Origin: Myxococcales bacterium
Lineage (GTDB): Bacteria; Myxococcota_A; Bradymonadia; Bradymonadales; Bradymonadaceae
Direction: 5' to 3'
NCBI GenBank assembly: GCA_007135085.1
Contig: SLJM01000220.1
Coordinates: 1-40,032, forward strand
DNA length: 40,032 bases
Position 1 is the first letter of the stretch. Every line of letters begins with the position of its first letter. Below the pieces are notes generated by a model. It had not been told where the DNA came from, searched no databases, and was given only the letters and a program-made list of their open reading frames with translations. The translations under genes and the position numbers were made by a program. This document shows, in pieces, positions 26,539 through 35,289 of this stretch.

Positions 26539-28419
26539 ATGCAGTTAACCGGACTACCGATCGAGACGGTGGGGTGGCTGGCGGCAGCAGCGGCGCTGCT
26601 TATCACCGTTCTCTATGTGCTCAAGCTGCGAAAGCGGAAGGTGGAGATCCCCTTCTCGCCGCTGTGGGGACGTGTGGTCACGGCCCAAAAGGACCGCACC
26701 GATTGGTGGCGCCGGCTGCAGCGATTTTTGTCCTGGTTGATTCATATCGTCATCGCCGCCCTTCTGGCCTTTGCCATGTTGGGGCCCCATTTCGACGACG
26801 AGGTCCTCGACGAGCGCCATATTCTCATCCTCCTCGATAACTCGGCGAGCATGGGAGCCACTGACGTCACCGGCGGGCATAGCCGGTTTGATGTGGCGCG
26901 AGACAAAGCTCGTGAAGTCCTCGATACGGTGGGGGGCAACGATCGGGTGATGGTCGCCCTATTTAGCAATCGCGTTCAACCGCTGGGTCCCTTTGTGGAC
27001 GATCCCTCGCTGGTCGAGGCGTCTCTGCGAGATCTGCAGGTCACGGCCAACCCCGTCGATCTGGGACAGGCCCTGGATTTCGCCGTCGACAGCCTCCGCG
27101 ATCGACAGCCGGCGGAGCTGGTCATCATCACCGACGGCGCCGGCTACGATCCGGACTACCCGCCGGACGTGGACTTCGGCGAGGAGGTCACGGTGAGGCA
27201 CCTGGCCATCGGTGAGCGCTCGGAGAACCTCGCGATCACCGCCTTTAACGCCCGTCGGTATCCGTCGAATCGCATGGACCACGAGCTCTTCGTGGAGGTC
27301 CGTAGTTTCTTCGACCGCCCAGTGGACGCCACCCTCGAGCTCTCCGCCGACGGCCGACTCATCGACACGCAATCGCTGAGCCTGGGGGCCCGCGAAATTC
27401 ACCGTCAGTTCTACCCTGGCCAGGCCACCGCCGGCGAACGCCTGGAGGCCCGCGTCCGCCTGAACACCCCGGACGCCCGCGACGTCTTCCCATTGGACGA
27501 TCGAGCCTACGCGGTCATCCCCCCACCGAGCAGGCTGTCCGTGCAGCTCGTCTCCGAGGGCAACCTCTTCATCGAGGGCCCCCTATTGCTCAATAACCAC
27601 GTCGACCTCGAGCGTCTCGACCCCGACGGCTATGACCCAAACGCCGAATTCGACGTCACCATCTTTGACCGTGTCGCCCCCGAGCCCCCGGCCACGGGTC
27701 ATCTGCTCTATTTGAACCCGCCCGAAGAGGGCTCACCTTTTGAGATCACCGGCCTCGAGGACTCGCCGATCGTCACTGACGTACGCCGCGAACATCCCCT
27801 GATGCGATGGGTGACCCTGGCGGACCTGAATATCGGCGAAACCAACACCTTCGCCCTCGCCGTCGACGACACCCCCGTGGTCGCCGCCTTCGGCCAGCCC
27901 ATCATCGTCGCCCGCGACGACGGTGAACGCCGAAAAGTGGGCATTGGCTTTGACCTTCGAAATAGCGACTTCCCCCTTCGCGTGGGCTTTCCTATCTTCG
28001 TGCTCAACGTCCTCGACTTCTTCGCCGCCGACGACGTGGAGATGGCCCGCTCCTATGCCACGGGCCAGACCTGGGCGATTCCCGTCGCCCGCGACGCCGA
28101 CACAGCGGAGATGATCGACCCCGACGGTCAGCGCCATCGAGCCGCCATCCAGCGCGACGCAGCCCTATTCTACGGCGAAAAGCCCGGCTTTTATCACCTC
28201 GAGACCAACGCCGGCGACATCACCATCGCCGCCAATATGGCCAACCCCGAAGAGTCGGATATCACCCCCCATATCCTCGAATTCGAATCGGCCCAGGTCG
28301 ATCATCAGATCGACGACCTGCTCTTTGACCGCCGCCAGATCTGGATCTGGCTGCTCTTCGCCGCCCTCGCCCTGCTGTTGGTCGAGTGGTTCACCTACAA
28401 CCGACGCTGGACGGTATGA
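26539..28419 (+). CDS. BatA-like VWA membrane protein
   Basis: 626 residues. The N-terminus is the BatA/aerotolerance-type module: helix VGWLAAAAALLITVLYVLKL, the KRKVEIPFSPLW segment, a second helix LIHIVIAALLAFAMLGPHF. A VWA domain follows with MIDAS D100-N-S102-A-S104 and the VIITDGAGYD segment. After ~residue 230 the protein is beta-rich, then ends with a helix (IWIWLLFAALALLLVEWFTYNRR), so the middle part probably lies in the periplasm. GAAGGA lies 10 nt upstream. It ends 3 nt before the next gene. Such proteins are thought to act with MoxR in envelope integrity or stress survival. Confidence 0.92.
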   Translation: MQLTGLPIETVGWLAAAAALLITVLYVLKLRKRKVEIPFSPLWGRVVTAQKDRTDWWRRLQRFLSWLIHIVIAALLAFAMLGPHFDDEVLDERHILILLDNSASMGATDVTGGHSRFDVARDKAREVLDTVGGNDRVMVALFSNRVQPLGPFVDDPSLVEASLRDLQVTANPVDLGQALDFAVDSLRDRQPAELVIITDGAGYDPDYPPDVDFGEEVTVRHLAIGERSENLAITAFNARRYPSNRMDHELFVEVRSFFDRPVDATLELSADGRLIDTQSLSLGAREIHRQFYPGQATAGERLEARVRLNTPDARDVFPLDDRAYAVIPPPSRLSVQLVSEGNLFIEGPLLLNNHVDLERLDPDGYDPNAEFDVTIFDRVAPEPPATGHLLYLNPPEEGSPFEITGLEDSPIVTDVRREHPLMRWVTLADLNIGETNTFALAVDDTPVVAAFGQPIIVARDDGERRKVGIGFDLRNSDFPLRVGFPIFVLNVLDFFAADDVEMARSYATGQTWAIPVARDADTAEMIDPDGQRHRAAIQRDAALFYGEKPGFYHLETNAGDITIAANMANPEESDITPHILEFESAQVDHQIDDLLFDRRQIWIWLLFAALALLLVEWFTYNRRWTV

Positions 28420-28422
28420 GTC

Positions 28423-31155
28423 ATGATTAGCACTCCCCGACTCATCAAAAACGTCTTCTTCTGGATCGTCTTATTGGCGGTCTGGGCCGTCGGTCTATGG
28501 GCCTATCTGGAAGGCCTGGTCTTGCCCGGCGTGGATACGCTGAGCTTCGAATATGGTGAGCGTACCTTCGAGGTTCTGCGGCCCCTCTTCTTCGGACTCC
28601 TCCTGGTCATCCCCGCCCTGGCCATTGGCACCCGCTATTCATTATCGGATCTGCCCGGCTATCAGCGGGGAATCAATATCGCCCTGCGCTCCCTGGTCAT
28701 CGCCGCCATCGTCGCCTCATTGGTGCAGGTCGTGGTTACCAGCTTCGACTCCCGGGTCTCCACGATCTATCTCGTCGACGCCTCGGCCTCCTTCCCCGAC
28801 GAGGCCCTCGATGAGGCTCTGGGCCATATCAACGCCGCCGTCGACGAGCTCGACGACGACGATCAGATCCAGGTCATCGCCTTCGCGGCGCGCCCCTACC
28901 TGGTCGAGCCCGGCGCCGACGGCCGCTACGCCGAGATTCCCCGACCGCAGTCCACAGACGACCTCTACGATACGGATATCGCCGCCGCCCTGCGCATGGC
29001 CTACGGCCTCTTTCCCGAGGACAACCTCAAGCGGGTGGTCCTGATGACCGACGGCAACGAAACCCACGGCGACTTTTTGGCCGAGGTCAACCGAGCCGCC
29101 GACTTCGGAATTCGTCTCTTCGCCTACGAGATCGACTACGAGCCCCGCCCGGAGGTGCTCATCGTCGACGTCGACGCCCCGCACAATATCGAGATGGGCG
29201 CCCCCTTCCACCTGACGGCGCGCATCTTCTCCACCCACGACGACCGCGTGGATCTGACCCTGTGGCAGGACGAATTTCGCGACGAGGAAAAGACCATCGA
29301 CGTCGCGCGGGGCATCACGGAGGTGCGCTTTCAGACCGAAGTATCGGAGCCGGGATTTCGCCGCTTCCACCTGGAGATGGAGGTCCACGGACAGGACACT
29401 CACCCGGAGAATAACGAATACGTCCACACCGCCCATATCAGCGGAGAGCCGCGAATTTTATATATCGAGGGGGAGATGCGCTCCCGCCATTATCTGGAAC
29501 GGGCGTTGCGCGACGAGGACTTCGACGTGCGCACCCGCAGTCCGGCGGGAATGCCCACCTCCCTCGACGAGATCGACGAATTCGATCTGATCTTGCTCTC
29601 CGATGTGCGCGCCGATGAGTTCACGTCGCAACAAATGGATCTTCTCGACGCCTATGTTCGCCGCCTGGGCGGGGGATTGATCATGGCCGGCGGGGAAGAC
29701 TCTTTTGGCCCCGGCGGCTGGCAGCAAACTCCGGTGGAACGCCTCATGCCCGTGAGCTTCGAGAGTCAGGAGCAGCGAGACACCCCGAGCCTTGCTCTGT
29801 TATTGGTCATCGACCGCTCGGGCTCCATGGCCCAGCACCGCCGGATGGAGCTCGCCCGCGAGGGCGCCCGGGCGGCGGTCAACGAGCTTCCAGACGACGC
29901 CGAGATCGGCATCCTCGCTTTCGATCACGAAGTGGTCACCGTGTCCCGCCTCCAGACGGTGGCCAACCGGGCGCGGATCATCAATCAGATCGACCGCATT
30001 CAAATCCGAGGCGGCACGGACATCGCCCTCGCGCTGGAAGAGGCCTACGACAAGCTCGTCTTTCATCCGGCGGCGATGCGCCACGTCATCTTGCTCACCG
30101 ACGGCATCTCGCCGGAAAATAACATCTTTACCGAGACCCTGCCGGCGATGCGCATCGAAAATATCACGGTCTCCACCGTCGCCGTCGGCGAAGGTGCCGA
30201 GACCTCGCTGATGCGCCGCGTCGCCGATCGCGGCAACGGCCGCTTCTACTACACCACACGCCCCCACGACGTGCCGCGGATCTTTATCGACGAGACCCGC
30301 GCCGTCTCCCATTCATCGCTCATCGAAGAGCCCATCCGTGCCCAGGTCTCGAGCCGCTCCCAGGTCTTGTCGGGCATCCAATGGGATCGCTCGCCATATC
30401 TGTTGGGCTACGTATCGACCACCCCCAAATCACAGGCTGAGATCTTATTGGCCACCGACAGTGGCGAGCCCCTCCTGGCCCGCTGGCGGGTGGGATTGGG
30501 AAAGACGGCTGTCTTCACATCGGATCTCAAAAACCGCTGGGGTGCCCAGTGGGTCCGCTGGTCGGGCTACCCCCAATTCTGGGCTCAGCTCATCCGGGAC
30601 ACCATGCGCACCGACGATCGGGACCACCTGCCCATGCATGCCTTTTTGGACCAGGATCGAGGCCGGGTCGTCGTCGACGCCATCGGCCCCGACGATCGCT
30701 TCATCAACGACCTGACCTCCACCATCGAAGTCACCGACCCTGAAGGAGAATCGCGCACCTACGAGCTCTACCAGATCGCCCCGGGCCGCTACGAAACCAC
30801 CTTCGAGCTCGACGCCTTCGGATCCTACGAAATCACCGCCCACCATGAGCGAGACGGCGCCACCTTCGCCACCAGCCAGACCAGCCTGTCCTACCCCTAT
30901 CCCCGGGGGCTTTCCTTTACCGAACCCAACACCGAACTCGTCACCCAGGCGGTCCAACTCGCCGACGGCATTATCGACCCCACGCCGGCCCAGATCTTCG
31001 ACCCCGATGGCGAAGAGGTCCGCTACCGCCGCCACCTCTGGCCCTATTTCGCAGGCCTGGCCCTCCTCTTGTTGCTCCTCGACTTGGGCCTTCGCCGAAT
31101 CCGCTTGTCCGGCAAGACCGACGTCAGCTGGCAGGATCTGGTCGCGAAATCCTGA
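28423..31155 (+). CDS. Double-VWA membrane protein with class I glutamine-amidotransferase-like domain
   Basis: 910 residues. Three N-terminal helices (FFWIVLLAVWAVGLWAYL, LFFGLLLVIPALAIGTRYS, ALRSLVIAAIVASLVQVVV) precede a first VWA-like domain whose MIDAS is D119-A-S-A-S with VVLMTDGNETHGD. A middle domain (RILYIEGEMRSRHYLERAL, FDLILLSDVRADEF, RRLGGGLIMAGGEDSFGPGG) has the GATase1-like fold found in this family, without an obvious catalytic triad. A second VWA follows with D464-R-S-G-S and VILLTDGISPEN, then a C-terminal helix (LWPYFAGLALLLLLLDLGL). Large proteins of this type are the usual last gene of MoxR-DUF58-BatA operons. Both VWA sites look intact. Confidence 0.92.
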   Translation: MISTPRLIKNVFFWIVLLAVWAVGLWAYLEGLVLPGVDTLSFEYGERTFEVLRPLFFGLLLVIPALAIGTRYSLSDLPGYQRGINIALRSLVIAAIVASLVQVVVTSFDSRVSTIYLVDASASFPDEALDEALGHINAAVDELDDDDQIQVIAFAARPYLVEPGADGRYAEIPRPQSTDDLYDTDIAAALRMAYGLFPEDNLKRVVLMTDGNETHGDFLAEVNRAADFGIRLFAYEIDYEPRPEVLIVDVDAPHNIEMGAPFHLTARIFSTHDDRVDLTLWQDEFRDEEKTIDVARGITEVRFQTEVSEPGFRRFHLEMEVHGQDTHPENNEYVHTAHISGEPRILYIEGEMRSRHYLERALRDEDFDVRTRSPAGMPTSLDEIDEFDLILLSDVRADEFTSQQMDLLDAYVRRLGGGLIMAGGEDSFGPGGWQQTPVERLMPVSFESQEQRDTPSLALLLVIDRSGSMAQHRRMELAREGARAAVNELPDDAEIGILAFDHEVVTVSRLQTVANRARIINQIDRIQIRGGTDIALALEEAYDKLVFHPAAMRHVILLTDGISPENNIFTETLPAMRIENITVSTVAVGEGAETSLMRRVADRGNGRFYYTTRPHDVPRIFIDETRAVSHSSLIEEPIRAQVSSRSQVLSGIQWDRSPYLLGYVSTTPKSQAEILLATDSGEPLLARWRVGLGKTAVFTSDLKNRWGAQWVRWSGYPQFWAQLIRDTMRTDDRDHLPMHAFLDQDRGRVVVDAIGPDDRFINDLTSTIEVTDPEGESRTYELYQIAPGRYETTFELDAFGSYEITAHHERDGATFATSQTSLSYPYPRGLSFTEPNTELVTQAVQLADGIIDPTPAQIFDPDGEEVRYRRHLWPYFAGLALLLLLLDLGLRRIRLSGKTDVSWQDLVAKS

Positions 31156-31254
31156 CTCCCCTTCACTAGACTCTACATCCCCAAAGGGTTATCATCACCG
31201 CGTAGCAGCCCGATTTCGTGACCAATGACGGTATTCTCATTCGAGACGACGGCG

Positions 31255-32010
31255 ATGCGAAAGTTTCTCGGCACCTTCTTTTTGATCTTTGCCCTGAGTA
31301 TCCCGGCCTTTATCCCCGCCGCGGTGGCTCAGGATGACGTAGCCCAGCAGGTGGAAGCCCTGTCTGCCGAAGGAGCCGGGCATTTTCGGGCCGGCGAATA
31401 TGAAGTAGCGATCGCTCTCTTTGAGGAAGCCTACGAGTTGGAGCCCGTGCCCAACCTGCTCTTCAATATCGGGCGATGCTACGAGCAGCTCGAGGAATGG
31501 GAGCTGGCCAAAGAGCACTTCGAAAAATTCATCACCTCTCCCGACGTGGCCTCCGAGGCCCGCCAGCAGGCGATGAACCGGGTGCAGTCACTCAACGAAA
31601 TCATCGCCGCCGAGGAGGCCGAAGAAGAAGAGCCGCAAGAGGAAATCGCCGAGGAAGAAGAGATCGAGGAGATCGACCAACCCAATATGCTCCCCGGCTA
31701 TGCCGCCGCGGGAACGGGCGGTCTGCTCATCGTCGGCGGCATCGTCATGGGCGTGATGGCCAACGGCAACGCCGGCCTCATCGGCGACTCCTCGCTTTCC
31801 TATGAACAACGCCTGGATGCCCAGCAATCGGCTCGCACCCAGGGGATCGTCGCCGACGTCTTTTATGTCACGGGAGCGCTGGCCACGGCGGCCGGTATCT
31901 ACCTGATCTTAAATGCCCGCCAACAACACGCTGACTCACAGCAGGTCCGGGCTCTGACCCCCTGGATCGGCCGCGACGGCGCCGGCGTGGGTGTTCATCT
32001 CGACTTCTGA
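31255..32010 (+). CDS. Secreted TPR protein with C-terminal membrane helices
   Basis: 251 residues from ATG 31255, which gives a classic signal peptide (RKFLGTFFLIFALSIPAFIP); the in-frame ATG at 31225 would add ten polar residues. TPR repeats follow (residues ~30-110: FRAGEYEVAIALFEEAYELE, LLFNIGRCYEQLEEWELAKE), then an acidic Glu-rich hinge, then two membrane helices (YAAAGTGGLLIVGGIVMGVMA and VFYVTGALATAAGIYLILN). The architecture, TPR plus linker plus paired helices, is common in Myxococcota and closely matches the protein at 38184-39257. It directly precedes a PEGA Ser/Thr kinase. Function unknown; probably an envelope scaffold. Confidence 0.85.
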   Translation: MRKFLGTFFLIFALSIPAFIPAAVAQDDVAQQVEALSAEGAGHFRAGEYEVAIALFEEAYELEPVPNLLFNIGRCYEQLEEWELAKEHFEKFITSPDVASEARQQAMNRVQSLNEIIAAEEAEEEEPQEEIAEEEEIEEIDQPNMLPGYAAAGTGGLLIVGGIVMGVMANGNAGLIGDSSLSYEQRLDAQQSARTQGIVADVFYVTGALATAAGIYLILNARQQHADSQQVRALTPWIGRDGAGVGVHLDF

Positions 32011-32024
32011 ATCCGCATGGACTC

Positions 32025-33596
32025 ATGAGCTCTTCACGTGAGAATCGACGACAACTCTACGAGCAGCTCGTCGGACAGACGGTGGCCAACCGCTACCAGA
32101 TCGCCAGCCTCATGGGTTTCGGCGGCATGGGCGCTGTCTACGAAGCGGTGGACCGCAATATGCAGCGGCGCATCGCCCTCAAATATATCCCCTCTCATGA
32201 CCCGGTGGCCACGGAGCGCTTCAAGCGCGAAGCCCTGACAGTGAGCAATCTGCGCCACCGCAATACGGTCACCGTCTTCGACCGCGGCGAGACCAGCGAC
32301 GGCTTTTTATTTTTGTCGATGGAGCTTCTGTCCGGTCGAACCCTGACAGACCTCATCAAACAAGAGAGCCCTCTCAACCCGGAGCGGGTGGTTCATATTG
32401 CCTCCCAGATCTGCGGTTCACTGGGCGAAGCTCACGAATCGGGCATCGTCCACCGCGACGTCAAACCGGACAATATCATCCTCATCAAAGACGACGGCGA
32501 CCCGGACTTTGTCAAAGTCCTGGACTTCGGCATCGCCAAAGCGGTCAGTCGAGAGGACGACGTCACCCTCACCGGCGACGGGCGCATCATCGGTACCCCT
32601 CGCTATATGTCGCCCGAGCAGATCCTCGGCGAGGAGATCACCCCACGCAGCGATATCTACAGCCTGGGTTGCATCATCTTCGAGATGCTCTGCGGCGCTC
32701 CTCCCTTTCGAGGAGGAACGACGACGGCGCTGATGATCAGTCACGCCCAGGATCCACCGCCTCCATTCGCCGAGCGCCTCTCCGAACAGGCCCTCCAACA
32801 GATCCCCGTGGGCCTAGAGCATGTGGTTCGCCGGGCGATGTCAAAGCGCCCCTCGAACCGCCCCCAGAACACCGACGAGCTTCGCCGCGAACTCGAGGAA
32901 GCTCTGGCGGCTCACCGCGCCGGCCGGCCTGCCAACGTCACCGCCCCGGCACCGGAGTTGCCGGCCACGCCGCCCCCGACGCTTCAGCAAATGCAAAATA
33001 CGGGCGCAGGCGGCTCCTCCCAGGGCTCGACCCTGGTCATTGCCATCGCCCTCCTGGCCGTGCTCATCTCTTTGACCGCCACGGCCATCGTCGTCTTGGA
33101 CGGAGGCGGCGGTGACGAACCGGTCGATGGCGACGCCCTCGCCGAAGCTGTTCCGCAGCCGCCACCGGACGCAGTCGCTCCCAGCGAGCGCACCGAGGAG
33201 GCCGACGAACCCGAAGAAGAGTCGCACCGCCCCACCTCGGTCTCCGTCCGTGACACCATCGCCATTCGCCTCGAGAGCGACCCCGACGGCGCCACCGTAT
33301 CTGAGGGCGGTCAGGAGCTGGGCACCACCCCATTTAACCTCACCGTTGGTCCCAATACGAGAACTCTGGAATATTCCCTGAGCCGCAGCGGCTACAGAGA
33401 CAAAGATATTACGGTCGAGATCGATCCCGACGGTGACGATCTCCAGGAATTCGCCTTCGAACTGGAGCGGCGACGGCCGACTCGCGTACAGCGTCGACCG
33501 CAGCCGCAGCCCGAAGAAGAGCAGGCGCCACGCCGCCCGGCCATCGAGCTTCTCAGCGACGACGACGATTCCGGCCCCTTCGTTCCCACTCTCTAG
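32025..33596 (+). CDS. Transmembrane Ser/Thr protein kinase with C-terminal PEGA domain
   Basis: 523 residues. The cytoplasmic kinase domain (~15-290) has the glycine loop GFGGMGAVYE, the catalytic Lys in RRIALKYIP, the HRD loop HRDVKPDNIILI, DFGIAKAV and GTPRYMSPEQ, so it should be active. A Pro/Ala linker leads to a membrane helix (LVIAIALLAVLISLTATAIV, ~335-357). Outside lies an acidic spacer and a PEGA domain (~412-485: RLESDPDGATVSEGG, ELGTTPFNLTVGPN). PEGA domains are surface beta-sandwich modules that may sense envelope state or ligands. Such Hanks-type kinases are abundant in Myxococcota. A hairpin follows the stop. Confidence 0.95.
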   Translation: MSSSRENRRQLYEQLVGQTVANRYQIASLMGFGGMGAVYEAVDRNMQRRIALKYIPSHDPVATERFKREALTVSNLRHRNTVTVFDRGETSDGFLFLSMELLSGRTLTDLIKQESPLNPERVVHIASQICGSLGEAHESGIVHRDVKPDNIILIKDDGDPDFVKVLDFGIAKAVSREDDVTLTGDGRIIGTPRYMSPEQILGEEITPRSDIYSLGCIIFEMLCGAPPFRGGTTTALMISHAQDPPPPFAERLSEQALQQIPVGLEHVVRRAMSKRPSNRPQNTDELRRELEEALAAHRAGRPANVTAPAPELPATPPPTLQQMQNTGAGGSSQGSTLVIAIALLAVLISLTATAIVVLDGGGGDEPVDGDALAEAVPQPPPDAVAPSERTEEADEPEEESHRPTSVSVRDTIAIRLESDPDGATVSEGGQELGTTPFNLTVGPNTRTLEYSLSRSGYRDKDITVEIDPDGDDLQEFAFELERRRPTRVQRRPQPQPEEEQAPRRPAIELLSDDDDSGPFVPTL

Positions 33597-33619
33597 TCCC
33601 CCTCGTCTCAACAGGGGGA
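33597..33619. other. Hairpin between the two kinase genes
   Basis: TCCCCCT (33597-33603) and AGGGGGA (33613-33619) are perfect inverted repeats with a 9-nt loop, beginning at the base after the kinase stop codon. There is no T-run. It may separate the two kinase messages; weak evidence. Confidence 0.35.
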
Positions 33620-33634
33620 GCCCCTATCGAGCCT

Positions 33635-35272
33635 ATGGAAAAAGTCTGTCCTACATGCCAAACCGAATATGGCGACGACGTCGAATTCTGTCCCCATGAC
33701 GGAATGAAGCTTCGCCGCCGTCGCGGTGGAGACGACGAAGATCCAATGATCGATCGGATCCTCGACGGCCGATGGGTCATCGAGTCCAGGATCGGCATGG
33801 GTGGCATGGGCGCGGTCTATCTGGGGCATCAGCGGAGCGTGGATCGCAAGGTCGCCATCAAGACCCTTCGCTCATCGCTGGCAGACACCGATGATTTCGT
33901 GGACCGCTTCTTTCGCGAGGCCCGGGTGGCCACCACGATCAACCACCCCCACTGCGTCACGATTCACGACTTCGGCCAGGACGAGGACGGCACCCTCTAT
34001 CTGGCCATGGAGTTTCTCGAAGGCCAGGATCTGACAAGCCGGATCAGCGACGGCGATATCAGCATCGAAGAAGCGCTGCGCATCGGCAGTCAGATCGCCT
34101 CGGCCCTGTCGGCGGCTCACCAGGCCAATATTGTCCACCGCGATCTCAAGCCGGACAATATCTTTTTGCTCGACATCTCCGACGGGAGCACCTTCGTCAA
34201 AGTACTCGACTTCGGCATCGCCAAGGTCATGGGCGCCGACACGCAGATGACCAAGACGGGACAGGTCTTTGGCACGCCGGCCTATATGAGCCCCGAACAA
34301 TGTCAGGGCCACACCATCGACGGGCGCTCCGACCTCTATAGCCTGGGCTGCATCCTCTACGAACTCGTCGGCGGACGCCCGCCCTTCGAGGGAGAGACGC
34401 CCATGGCGGTGCTCATGGCTCATGTGGCCAATGACGTGCCTCCTCTGAGCACCATCGATGGCGTGATGGACGGCGTCGATCCCAGGGTCGAACAAGAGAT
34501 CATGGCTCTGTTGTCAAAGGATCCTGACGGACGTCCGGCCACGGCATCGGAGGCCAAACAGCGCCTCAACGCCTTATTGTCGTCGCTCAACGCGCCGGAC
34601 CTGTCCTATACGGCGCCCCAGCAGGTGCCCAGGTCAACGGCTCCTACCACGGCAACCGCCGCCTCCTCTCGCCCTCAGGCGCCCGATACGGCCCCCGCCG
34701 ATGCCGCCAGCGGCGGCGATATTATGACCACTGCCCAGATCCAGCGGCAGGCCGGTTTTGGGGGCAGCGCACGGATCGCCATTGTCGCCATCATCGGCCT
34801 TCTCCTTGCCGCATTGGTCAGCGGTGCCATCTTTACCTTCGCCGTCCTCGCCGACGACGATGAAGACCCCGTAGAAATAGCCGACCAGGACGAAGCCCCC
34901 CTGGAAGAAGACCTGGCCGCAGCTGACGATCCCGATCATGACCAGCCGGCTGATGATGATGAAGAATTGGCTGCCGCAGATGACCTGAAAGACGATGCAG
35001 ACGACGAAGAAGATGGCGAGGCTTCCGACGACGAAGACGACGAAGAGCTCCAGGAGCGAGCTGAAGCTGATAGCGCCGACGACGAGTCCCGTGATACGGC
35101 CAGCCCCCGCGAACGCGACCCCGCACCTCGTCCACGACCGAGACCGCGACCGGAGCCGGTCGTCGAACCCGAGCCCGAGCCCGCGCCGCGTCCGACCCCG
35201 CGACCGGCTCCCAGCCCAGCCGAACCGGAAGAGGAAGAAGACGACCCTCTCGACTTTTTCGGCGATGATTGA
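33635..35272 (+). CDS. Transmembrane Ser/Thr kinase with N-terminal zinc ribbon and acidic/Pro-rich outer tail
   Basis: 545 residues. It opens with a zinc-ribbon-like motif, C5-P-T-C8 and FC19-PHDG, a form common ahead of myxobacterial kinases. The kinase domain (~45-320) has IGMGGMGAVYLG, the catalytic Lys in KVAIKTLRS, VHRDLKPDNIFLL, DFGIAKVMG and FGTPAYMSPEQ. A membrane helix lies at ~377-405 (IAIVAIIGLLLAALVSGAIF). The outer part is first acidic (DDDEEL-type) and then a Pro-Arg/Pro-Glu section (RPRPRPRPEP), ending DFFGDD. The stalk has no recognisable ligand domain and may span the cell wall. The next gene, for a BamA-like protein, begins 17 nt after the stop. Confidence 0.94.
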   Translation: MEKVCPTCQTEYGDDVEFCPHDGMKLRRRRGGDDEDPMIDRILDGRWVIESRIGMGGMGAVYLGHQRSVDRKVAIKTLRSSLADTDDFVDRFFREARVATTINHPHCVTIHDFGQDEDGTLYLAMEFLEGQDLTSRISDGDISIEEALRIGSQIASALSAAHQANIVHRDLKPDNIFLLDISDGSTFVKVLDFGIAKVMGADTQMTKTGQVFGTPAYMSPEQCQGHTIDGRSDLYSLGCILYELVGGRPPFEGETPMAVLMAHVANDVPPLSTIDGVMDGVDPRVEQEIMALLSKDPDGRPATASEAKQRLNALLSSLNAPDLSYTAPQQVPRSTAPTTATAASSRPQAPDTAPADAASGGDIMTTAQIQRQAGFGGSARIAIVAIIGLLLAALVSGAIFTFAVLADDDEDPVEIADQDEAPLEEDLAAADDPDHDQPADDDEELAAADDLKDDADDEEDGEASDDEDDEELQERAEADSADDESRDTASPRERDPAPRPRPRPRPEPVVEPEPEPAPRPTPRPAPSPAEPEEEEDDPLDFFGDD

Positions 35273-35289
35273 TTCTCTTGTCCAAATTT

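Noticed and set aside
35269-35289. TTG start of the barrel gene overlapping the kinase stop
   Set aside because: No Shine-Dalgarno sequence and it spoils the lipoprotein signal length; kept as a minor alternative only.
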